Source: Adiantum capillus-veneris
Taxonomy: Eukaryota; Streptophyta; Polypodiopsida; Polypodiales; Pteridaceae
NCBI GenBank assembly: GCA_014529385.2
Contig: CM043945.1
Span: 362,312 to 426,311 of the forward strand
Length of the DNA stretch: 64,000 nucleotides
Direction of reading: 5' to 3'
The translations under genes were made by a program, and so were the position numbers. Below the pieces are notes generated by a model that saw only the letters and a list, made by a program, of their open reading frames with translations, was not told the origin of the DNA and did not search any database. Below, piece after piece: positions 32,992 through 41,021 of this stretch. Numbering within the stretch: the stretch's first letter is position 1; every line of letters begins with the position of its first letter.

Positions 32992-34485
32992 TCAGTCTTT
33001 TGATGAAGGTACATCAACTTTACCCCTAAACTTCAGAAACTTCTGCTTATTGTAGCCTATCATTTGTCTCTTGAGGTCCCCAGAGTGGGCAAGCACATAG
33101 GATGCCATTGTTGCAAAATAACCAGCTCTAGAACCAGTAAGGCCAGGGAAGAATCCAAAAATTCTGATGGCTTCCTCCTTTTCCACCAGTATTAACTTCT
33201 CTAACCCTGGAGGAAGCTAATATGAACCAACAACCTTTGTAAGTGCTTTAATTGCAAGCATTGGCAGCAATGGTTCTCTTGTAAACTTGTTATGGAATAT
33301 AATGACAGCCTCTTTGTTGAGCTTCCCAATAAAGTGTCCCAAGCTCTAGTTCCTTCCTAAATTTAAGGGTCTGGAACCCTTCCCCCTGCCAAGGAATTTG
33401 TCTGTGTCCAGTATTTCAATCTGCAAAAATATGTCTTGGTTAATTGTTCAGCACATTAATAAGACAGGGCAAAATGGTCATTAACATACCTTAGGAGACT
33501 CATCCTCCTCAAACAAGGCAGGTTCCCATATATCAATGGATCCAGTTGGCCTTACTTCATAATCTCTGGTATTTTCCTCTCCCATATGCTCTATTTTAAG
33601 CCTTTTCTAGATCTCATTGAACTCCTCTTCAGAAGGTACACCCTGTTGCTCATATCTCAGAACAATGTCCTGCACATGCTTTCCAACACTTGAGCTGTCA
33701 ATAAAATTTTCTGCCTCTGTGTCCAAGACTGCTAAGGGGCAAGGTGAGTAATCAATAAATCCTATGTCATTAGATCCCCACTCAGCCAAAACTGCCAAAG
33801 CATAATCTTCCCTTAGATAAAAAAGATGTTGAATGTCATTCAGCAAAACATATTCCTTTTTGTTAACTTTGTATGTGGGAAATGTTGCTGTGCAATGCAA
33901 AGGATCAACATCTTCATCCTCAATGTCAACATTCTCCACTTTAGTGATGTTTTCTGCTGTAAATTTTGCAATGTCCAGCATCTCAGTGCTTTGTAGCTTC
34001 TCTTCCTCTTCATGGAACTCCATCTCTATCTCCTCTTTCTCCTGGTCCTCCTCAGCCTGGGAAATCTGCTTTGGAATCTCTTTGCCCTCTGGTGTTGGGA
34101 GTACACTGAAGAAAATGATAAGTCCAAGGTCATAATCTACCAACTGGCAATGCATATTACCATGAAATTTGCAAGGCTTTATGATCTTTTGCCAGTCTGG
34201 ATGAAGGCTTGACCACTTCTTTGCAATACCTGTCCTTGACAAGCTACCTGCTTTGCATATATCAACAAAATGAACAAGATTGTCAAGCCTGTGATCTCTG
34301 ATCAATTCTGTATATATCTCTTTCAAGTCACTAATTTGTGTAGAGAAGCCATCCACAAGTGCTTGAAGATCAAAGGCAGCATTAAAAATCTGTTTGACAC
34401 TTTGAAATCTTGTAAGTTCATTAACTTTGTAAAGAAAATACATCAGCCTATCATCAGCGGTCTCTTGTATATCCTCTGTATCCAT
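32992..34485 (-). pseudogene. Unknown gene 2 of the cassette (two exons, three TAG stops)
   Basis: It starts MDTEDIQETADD at 34485. Exon 1 is 34485-33490, the intron 33421-33489 is 69 bp with GT...AG, and exon 2 is 33420-32992. The exons join in phase, 475 codons in all. No domain recognised. Residues around 150-190 are strongly acidic (a run rich in E, including EMEFHEEEE). The C-terminal third is globular, with 'FTREPLLPMLAIKALTKV' and 'FFPGLTGSRAGYFATMASYV'. Three in-frame TAG codons lie near 33610, 33343 and 33216. At each, a C-to-T change from CAG would explain the stop, as expected from deamination of methylated CHG sites. It is divergent from the histone-like gene (about 1.05 kb apart) and convergent with the transposase (6 bp apart). 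The frame is otherwise clean, so it was recently functional. Confidence 0.6.
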
Positions 34486-34706
34486 TATGACAATCCACAA
34501 ATGCTCAGCTGAAAAAGAGAAAAGAGAAGTCTATCAAGACATTAACCACCCTTCTTTATATCAAGTCTACAAACAAATTAAAAGCATAAAATTGTCAAGC
34601 AAATTAAGCACAAGCAAAAAAGAATTACATAAAATTGTGACATGCTATGTTTGTCACTTGCTATGCGAACTTTGAGAAGTTAAGAGAAACTCGTCACTCA
34701 CTAACT

Positions 34707-35429
34707 ACGCGCACAGAGTGACACTTGGTACGCGATTTCCTATTGCTAGGAAGAAGTTGACGTCCACCAAAATCGCGCACAGGTGTTGCGGTGTGTCGCT
34801 TGGAGGGTTGGAGGCTTAAATTCGAAGCCTTGTGAATGACAAAGCAAATAAACGGGTTGGGTAGGTTCCTTTTATGGCCAAAAACGCCGCCTCGGGGGGT
34901 GTGCAAATCGGTTGCTGCCTCGAAGTTTGGTTCAACGGCTAGTTTTTATGAGCCTAGGGACTTGCGCCATGCACCCTATATAAACCTCCTCAAAGCCCAA
35001 ACTAAGCGCATTTTGAAGGAGGTTTTGAAGGAGGTCCACAACCCAAAACTTTGAGCGCTTTGACCGTCACACCGTGCGTGATATTCGTAAGTGAGAAGAC
35101 TTTGCCTCCTTTGTCATTTCGCGTACCGAGTTTCAAAGCAATGTGTTCCACTATGTCCACATATGTGATCATGTTTACGATGTGTACCGCAAATTGTGCC
35201 ATTATTTTCACCATGCGTACAATATGTGTCTCAATATGTTTAAGAGGTTTTCACCGCTTGGGACTCCCGTCACCCCGTGCGCGAATTTGGTAAGTGGGAG
35301 GACTGTGCTCCCTTCACAATTTCGCGTACGAAGTGTTACCGTATCTGTGTAATGCTCTGTCACCCCGTGCGCGATCACCGTTAGTGTGAGGACATTGGTC
35401 CCTTTGTGATTTCGCGTACGGGGTGTCAC
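34707..35429. repeat. Inverted-motif array between gene 2 and the histone-like gene
   Basis: A motif of the form GTCACNCCGTGCGCGA, or its mate TCGCGTACNNNGTGTCAC, occurs at 34707-34722, 34718-34738, 34769-34790, 35066-35081, 35116-35133, 35269-35288, 35319-35339, 35359-35376 and 35409-35429. The last six form three inverted pairs about 50 bp apart. The spacers are also alike (G-T-A-A-G-T-G-x-GAGGAC ... TCCCTTTGTGA). The array covers the divergent promoter and the 5' leader of the histone-like gene. Confidence 0.8.
34977..34984 (+). promoter_or_regulatory. Probable TATA box for the histone-like gene
   Basis: TATATAAA within CACCCTATATAAACC, the classic plant TATA context. It would place transcription start near 35010 and give a leader of about 520 bases containing three of the inverted-motif pairs. 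Confidence 0.55.
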
Positions 35430-35535
35430 CGCAATGTGTTCCACTATGTACGGAAATGTGTGCCACTAAATATACATCGTTTACTTTTTTTTACTAATGT
35501 TTGTTGTGTAACAATCATTCCTATCCCTTTTGAAG

Positions 35536-36483
35536 ATGGCAAGGACCAAGAAGATTGCAAGGAAGGTTGATAAGCCGGTTGATAAGCCTCTATCCGAAGA
35601 TGAAGAAGAAGCTCAGCCTAGCAAAGCTTTAGCTGGTACTTCAAAACCAAAGGAGAGCACATCTCAGAGGAAGGACCCTAAACCAAGCACACCTGACCCT
35701 CAACCAAGCAAAAGAAAGACTACACATCAGAGGAAAGCTTTCAAGCCAGTGCAGCTTAAGCCTCTCCTTACAAAGAGAAAGTTCAAGCAGGGGGTCAAAT
35801 GTCTAAGAGAGATAAGGAAGGCCATAAAGGCCATCAATCTTGCAATTCCCAAACTGCCCTTCCAAAGACTATGCAGACAAGTTGCAGAGGAGTACAAGAT
35901 TGACATGAGGTGGACTAGAACTGCATTGGCATGTATCCAGGAGGCTTCTGAGGACTTTATGATTGAGCTTTCCCAAGATGCCTATATTTGTGCAGCTCAT
36001 GCCCATAGGGTTACTTTGATGGACAAAGACATGATCACCCTCAGGAAGCTGAGATACAGGTTTTCAAGAATGTTGGAGCCTGTCCCTATGCATGATATTA
36101 AGGCCTTTAATATTCTCAACATTCCTCCATGGAGGAAGCCCAAGGAGCCTGAAGTAGGAGTAGTTGATATTATTGAAGAAGAGGAAAAGGAAAGGAAAAA
36201 GAGAGCAAAGGAAGACAAGGAAATTGCAGAGAGAAAGGAGCTTGACCTGTTGGAACCTCAACTAGTGCCCCTCTTGAGGAGTGTCAATCCTACTGGTTTT
36301 GTTGTCGCTCTATTCAGTGAGGAGGATCCTAGGGAGGATTACAATTCACTTGACTCTGAGACCTTGGAAATTCTCAAGGACTGGACCAAGGAGATCAATT
36401 CTCCACTCCTTATCACATGCCTTAGGTTGTTTTTGTTTTCCTATGTATTTTTGTTTATAGCGGTAAACTTGAAGCCTTTTTGA
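35536..36483 (+). CDS. Divergent histone H3-like protein with long C-terminal extension
   Basis: The ATG at 35536 gives MARTKKIARK, which matches the H3 N-terminus at A1-R2-T3-K4 and A7-R8-K9; S10 is replaced by V. An in-frame TTG 6 bases upstream is not needed. Residues 11-85 are a divergent K/P/S/T-rich tail. Residues about 88-178 follow the H3 fold: 'CLREIRKAIK' (alpha N), 'IPKLPFQRLCRQVAEEYK' (alpha 1), 'MRWTRTALACIQEASEDFMI' (alpha 2) and 'CAAHAHRVTLMDKDM' (alpha 3). Loop 1 has canonical H3 length, unlike the longer loop of CENH3. After alpha 3 come about 135 extra residues, including an E/K/R coiled stretch (211-240) and an acidic segment; ordinary H3 ends here. The last ~23 codons are T-rich and hydrophobic and may be intron read-through. 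The 315-residue frame is intact and intronless, while both neighbours carry stops. No function beyond likely nucleosome or DNA association can be inferred. Confidence 0.85.
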   Translation: MARTKKIARKVDKPVDKPLSEDEEEAQPSKALAGTSKPKESTSQRKDPKPSTPDPQPSKRKTTHQRKAFKPVQLKPLLTKRKFKQGVKCLREIRKAIKAINLAIPKLPFQRLCRQVAEEYKIDMRWTRTALACIQEASEDFMIELSQDAYICAAHAHRVTLMDKDMITLRKLRYRFSRMLEPVPMHDIKAFNILNIPPWRKPKEPEVGVVDIIEEEEKERKKRAKEDKEIAERKELDLLEPQLVPLLRSVNPTGFVVALFSEEDPREDYNSLDSETLEILKDWTKEINSPLLITCLRLFLFSYVFLFIAVNLKPF

Positions 36484-36908
36484 ATTTTTTCTGGGCCGCT
36501 CCCCTTTGATTTTCTAGTTGATGAGAGTGCAGTTGTTTGGGGATGTCGTTGGTCCGCTTTTTTGTGTTTATACAAAAAATAAAAATGTGGCGTATATTAC
36601 AAAATGAAGGTCTTGGATACCTGGATAGGACTAAAGGGAAAAACCCAGTGGGAAAAAAATTCCATTAGTCACAATTAAATTTGAGGCTATATGTACTTAA
36701 GTTTTGATGTAACTGAGTTTTGTTGAGTTAAAGTACTTATAGCCGCATGGCTACTATTATTGACTTGATATACATTGGATAAGTGTTAGTAGCTTGAAGT
36801 CAGAGTCATTGTTGTTGAGCAAATGCTTATGAAACCTGTTACTGCTTATGAAACCTGTTACCGTTTTTTCATCGTCATTTTGTTGTGTAAGTGCATGGGT
36901 GGAACAGA
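36484..36908. other. Non-coding sequence after the histone-like gene
   Basis: T-rich, with a short direct duplication CTTATGAAACCTGTTAC at about 36826-36861. It would include the 3' untranslated region and possibly the right end of the host element, which I could not define. Confidence 0.4.
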
Positions 36909-37091
36909 AATTGTGTCAAATGCAAATGTCCAATGATGGGACATTATATATGCTTGCACAGATAGATGCATGGGAAACAATATGTTGTGCGAGAAGAGTT
37001 TGAATGGGTGCTTCCAGGAGTGAACGTAGCTAAAGAAGCAAACATATATTTGACTTCAAGAGCTGTCGTTACTCACAAGAAGGGTTGTTGA
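36909..37091 (+). pseudogene. Small coding remnant with CxxC...H...C pattern
   Basis: A 61-codon frame ending at TGA reads 'NCVKCKCPMMGHYICLHR', then one TAG, then 'MHGKQYVVREEFEWVLPGV' and 'YLTSRAVVTHKKGC'. The composition is protein-like and a CAG-to-TAG change would explain the stop. It may be the last exon of a transposon gene, possibly belonging to the same element as the histone-like gene. Unrecognised. Confidence 0.35.
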
Positions 37092-37387
37092 TGCTCGAGG
37101 TTTTTCACTCTCCTCACTGTGTACATGTGCATGAGTGTTTTGTGGATTACTCCGCCTCTCCACCAAATAAAATTGTTAGACTTTGACTCTTCTGCTCACC
37201 TATCCAGCATGAGCAACTCAATTTTATGATATGCTCAACTCTTCCAGCTGGAGCTATAATCTAAATATCTAGACTCTTAGACCACAAAAAATATTAAGAC
37301 ATGAAGCTTGGGTCTGATGCTTGCTCATTTAGTGGCTCAGCTGCCCGACTCTTGACTCTTATGCCATGATTTTTATGGCGACTTGAC
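37092..37387. other. Unassigned sequence at the gypsy C truncation
   Basis: Contains CTCTTGACTCTTATGCC-like imperfect duplications. No gene. The gypsy C homology appears to begin at about 37388. Confidence 0.4.
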
Positions 37388-38040
37388 TTACTCTCGGGAG
37401 CTTTCGACCAAGAATAGGTTTTGAAATTCAAAACTCCCATCCTCGAAGAGAGGATTTGTAAAGGACCATACATGCAATAATGGTTTCTTTTGCCATACCT
37501 GGGTGACCTTGGTTGTCAAAATTTCTTTTTGTTGTTGTTGGTCCCTTGGTTGAGAATATTGGATTGATCCATTCTCCGTAACACTTTGTCTATCATGTCT
37601 TGAAATTTCTTGGGAGCTAGAGATGTCTTTGCAGATATCCTTTGCCTTGACTATGACATTGTCCTTGATTTTTCCTTCCGTGAAATTGCGATTATTTTCA
37701 AGCTGAAGTCGTTTGATTGAAGAATGTTTACCTGGCATCTTTGGTAGCCAGATTCTTTGATTTCCTTGATAGTAACCTTGTGCTTGAAGAATTGTAGATG
37801 GCACTTCCCGTGATGTTTTTGATACCGATGAAGTCCTATGTTGGTATGAAGGCCAGTTGGATTTGAAATTTCCTGTGTACCTTTGGCGAGCCTTGTTGGT
37901 TGGTCTCCTTTGGCGATATAAATATGAGATTTGCTGCTTTTGGGGACGCTTTTTGAAACCTTTATCCACCACATAAGCCGAGGTCTGTGGTTTTGGTAAC
38001 CAAAGTTTCTTTTGACCTTCATAGTAGCCTTGCTCTACTA
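37388..38040 (-). pseudogene. Gypsy C basic ORF with W-L-P-K repeats
   Basis: Frames 38022-37651 and 37972-37388 overlap. Read across the shift they carry 'GYYEGQKKLWLPKPQ' and 'GYYQGNQRIWLPKMPG' about 70 residues apart, both preceded by a Q-rich stretch. The protein is very basic (K, R, Q). It is homologous in pattern and position to the gypsy A ORF at 12647-13437. Function unknown. Confidence 0.5.
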
Positions 38041-38082
38041 AGTTTTACTGGGAGGATATCCATCGCATGTGTTTACCGTTCA

Positions 38083-38658
38083 TCATTGGCTTGGATCAGC
38101 GATCCATATTGGGTCCTTGACTTTGATTTCTTCAGCTTTAATGTAGACCTTTGAAAACCTTTGGTGGCGGTGATCTCGCAGTGTAGGGTATTTCGGTTGA
38201 AAGAATTTCTTTGGAGACTGCCTTTGATGTGTAAGCATGTTGACGGTTGATGTAGAAGCTTTTTCTTGAACCTGAATGGGTGTGGCTAAAGACTTTGATT
38301 TAAGGGGCTGCTTTTGTTGGTAGGACATTTGTGGGCTCATTTTGCCTTTGCCTTTGTTGGTAGCCGATAATCTTGGAGCGGTAGTAGGCTGGCTAGTCGT
38401 GATGACCATCATTGAAGATTTTAGAAGCTCTCTGTCACTATTTACTTCTTCTAGCACTTGAAGGTCATTCAATGGTGACTTTTCTTCTTGGTAATCTTTT
38501 GAAGATCGTGTAGCAGGATGTTGAGATTGAATCTCTTCTTCTGATGCAATGGTCGCCGTGGCCTTTGGTTCCCATTGCTCCATGGGTTCTTGTAGAGTCT
38601 CTGTTTGAAAATATTCATTTATATCCTGCATTGCTTGTCCTTGGTAGTCATTTCCCAT
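38083..38658 (-). pseudogene. Gypsy C hydrophilic ORF downstream of Gag
   Basis: A 191-codon frame starting MGNDYQGQAMQDINEYF, overlapping the end of the Gag-like frame by 40 bases in another phase, which suggests either a frameshift or programmed readthrough. It is rich in S, Q, K, T and P, disordered in appearance, and ends near 'KDPIWIADPSQ', an echo of the W-L-P-K pattern. No domain recognised. Confidence 0.45.
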
Positions 38659-40331
38659 TCTTTGGTGGGTTCTAAGTCTTCAGCTACATCATCTTTTAGC
38701 TTCTGCTGGTCTTTGATTTCTTTAACCACCACTGCAGAGTCCAAAGTAGAGGAGTTTCCTTGTGGAATTTTAGCTTCATTCGTTGACTTTTCTTGCATGC
38801 CTTTCGCTTGTGACATGGCACTAAGATTTGATGTTACCTCTACCACCTCTTCTTGGGTTGACTTACCATCTTCAGAATCTTGGCTTCTTTTTCTCTCGAA
38901 CCTTGGACTACGAGCATCATCGTCATCACCTTGTGGATGCTTTGACTTGTACTCACTGAGGTTCTTTAAGCGATCTTGAATTAGCTGATTCAATTGATCT
39001 TTTTTGACAGCCTGATTCTCTATGATAATGTCGTTGATACCCTTGACTTCAAGCAACTGTGTCTTGAGCCTATCTTTTGTGCTCTGCGACAAGATCTGCT
39101 TCTTTTTTGGAGATCTCGTTGGGGATTCTTGCTTCCGTTCCCTTGTTGTCACTATCTGAACTTTGCTTTTGGCTTGCTGCTTCTTCTTTTCCAGGTAGAG
39201 ATTTTTTGGGCAGTCCTTGATTAAATGACTGATGGCACACTGGTTGCAATATGCATCTATCTCAGCATTTGCATTCTTTGGAAGAGGCAAATCTCCATAA
39301 TACTGTTGATAATGGTTTCCTGTGGTATCTAGATACAGATATGACCTCTTCTTTGCATGCATGAACCTGTAGATTACGACTGACTTAGGTGTATCCACTG
39401 GCTTCATCTCTTTATCCTCCATCATCTTGTCCTTGAGAAGCTGAAAATAGCTTCCATTATTGCTTGCATACAAGATCAAATCACTATCCATGCTTTCTAG
39501 CAGTCGTAATGCTAATTCTTCCATCAACATATGGTCTTGGACATGGGGCTTCTGCATAGCCTTAGGGCTATGTTTTCGAGTTGATTTTGGCGAGGTTTGC
39601 AGTGAGGGTGAAGATCGAACCGAATCTTTGTTTTCCGTTTCCCTGGACGGTGCTTTTGGACGGGGTCCAAGTATCATGTGACTTACAGGTTGCCCACAAA
39701 TGCTAAACTCATCCATATTTTTTACATTGGCTATTTCATAGTGCCTACCGTATTTGTTGACCACAATGACATCTTGACTAGACCTTCTACATTTGGCATT
39801 GTGAATTTCCGGTGGTCTCTCCTCCGGCTTGGCATCTTCCAATGCTTCTTGAAATTCCACTTGGGCTCCTGAAAAGGACACTGCTTCTTTTAAAACTGGA
39901 CTTCTTAATCCCACTCTTGAAGAGATAGGGTCTCTTTGTTGATTTTGAACTCCCCCCATCCGAGAGGGTTCCATATTTGATGTTGGCATCTGTTTAATGC
40001 TAGATGATATGACTTCTTGTGCTTTGTTAAGTAGCTCTTGAGACCGAGCTAGTTCTTTTTTAAGTTGTGCTATCTTCATAGCTGGTACTTTTGGCGTATT
40101 CCCTGTTTGTGCTTTGTCTTGTGCTGGTGTGGTGCACGAGACTTGTGCCGTGTCTTTCCATGTTGTGCCTTGTGTTGTGCCTTGTTGTGTGTCATGTGGT
40201 GTGTCACTCATTTGTGTAGTGACAGTTGTAGGTGTCAATTCTTTCGGGTGCGTAGTTAGAGGTAAACCCATGACAAGATGGTATACATTACCACCTTTAG
40301 ACATGTAGTCTTCTCCTCTTGAGCCAAACAC
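38619..40331 (-). CDS. Gypsy C Gag-like ORF with one zinc knuckle
   Basis: The 570-codon frame is the longest in the window. The N-terminus is T/Q-rich, followed by a short coiled coil (MKIAQLKKELARSQELLNKA). Several segments share a Y-x-x-x-G-x-x-Y pattern: 'VIVVNKYGRHYEIAN', 'LILYASNNGSYFQLL', 'SYLYLDTTGNHYQQYYG'. A knuckle 'CNQCAISHLIKDC' (CX2CX3HX4C) lies at about 39210-39250, and the C-terminus is highly charged. It has no recognisable Retrotrans_gag capsid, unlike gypsy A. It is therefore either a divergent Gag or a separate ORF1 product. Earlier frames at 41021-40824 and 40641-40369 (also with Y-rich repeats such as 'SIYMRHAKYINNEIEMLY') may be its broken N-terminus. It is preceded by the palindrome-rich leader. 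Confidence 0.6.
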   Translation of the reverse strand: MFGSRGEDYMSKGGNVYHLVMGLPLTTHPKELTPTTVTTQMSDTPHDTQQGTTQGTTWKDTAQVSCTTPAQDKAQTGNTPKVPAMKIAQLKKELARSQELLNKAQEVISSSIKQMPTSNMEPSRMGGVQNQQRDPISSRVGLRSPVLKEAVSFSGAQVEFQEALEDAKPEERPPEIHNAKCRRSSQDVIVVNKYGRHYEIANVKNMDEFSICGQPVSHMILGPRPKAPSRETENKDSVRSSPSLQTSPKSTRKHSPKAMQKPHVQDHMLMEELALRLLESMDSDLILYASNNGSYFQLLKDKMMEDKEMKPVDTPKSVVIYRFMHAKKRSYLYLDTTGNHYQQYYGDLPLPKNANAEIDAYCNQCAISHLIKDCPKNLYLEKKKQQAKSKVQIVTTRERKQESPTRSPKKKQILSQSTKDRLKTQLLEVKGINDIIIENQAVKKDQLNQLIQDRLKNLSEYKSKHPQGDDDDARSPRFERKRSQDSEDGKSTQEEVVEVTSNLSAMSQAKGMQEKSTNEAKIPQGNSSTLDSAVVVKEIKDQQKLKDDVAEDLEPTKEWEMTTKDKQCRI

Positions 40332-40368
40332 TTTTGTTGCAAAATAATGATTGTTTTCTATAGGAACA

Positions 40369-41021
40369 TCATGACTTGTGACAGCCCTGTAGTATCGACC
40401 GTCTTGGAGGATATGTGTAGATATCTGTAAGTTGATCTTTGTACAACATTTCTATCTCATTGTTGATGTATTTTGCATGCCTCATGTAAATTGATCCCAG
40501 ATAGTCTTCCATGAAATTTGGATGTGGGTGTAGTACATTCTTCGCTGTTTCAACTTCCACATATTGAGATGTCTGAGTTTCCTCTGTATCTTTCTTTGTC
40601 TTGATGTACAAATTTTGTTTGACATCCTCATAGCATGGCAATCCTTTGTAGTGGCCAATCAGATAGATTCAAATTTTCTCTCTTGTAATTTTTTGTGGAT
40701 ATACTTGAAGCTTCATCTCGGCTGGTCTGATTCCTTTGAGACGCCATTGCTTTTGTCTTGATTCCCTTGTTGTACCTATTCAGTGATAGCTCTAATTGCT
40801 TGCCTCAATGCTAATAAAAATTATTAGCACCCTTGTGTCGATCTTTTTCGCTTGAGGTCCTTCAGCTTTTGTGGATGCCTTAATCTCTGAGTTTTCTGAA
40901 CTGGGCTTTGCTTGCACTGCTTGAACTTCTTAGCTCCCTTGCTTGCCAATGCTGATACTGACTTGTCTAGCTGCTTGCTTTGCTTAGAGCTTTTTAGCAG
41001 GGCTTGATCTATTGGAAGCAT
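40369..41021 (-). pseudogene. Probable broken N-terminus of the gypsy C Gag-like ORF
   Basis: Minus frames 41021-40824 (basic, starts MLPIDQALLKSSKQ) and 40641-40369 (Tyr-rich) are separated by stops from each other and from the main ORF. Their composition matches the downstream ORF. Confidence 0.4.

Noticed and set aside
35536-36483. Calling the histone-like ORF a CENH3 because a satellite lies nearby
   Set aside because: Loop 1 is not lengthened as in plant CENH3, the KLPFQRL alpha-1 is H3-like, and the satellite is over 12 kb away with no functional link shown.
30061-36900. Terminal inverted repeats for the histone cassette
   Set aside because: I compared the sequence at 29.9-30.2 kb with the complement of 36.5-37.1 kb by eye and saw no convincing match; a computed search is needed.
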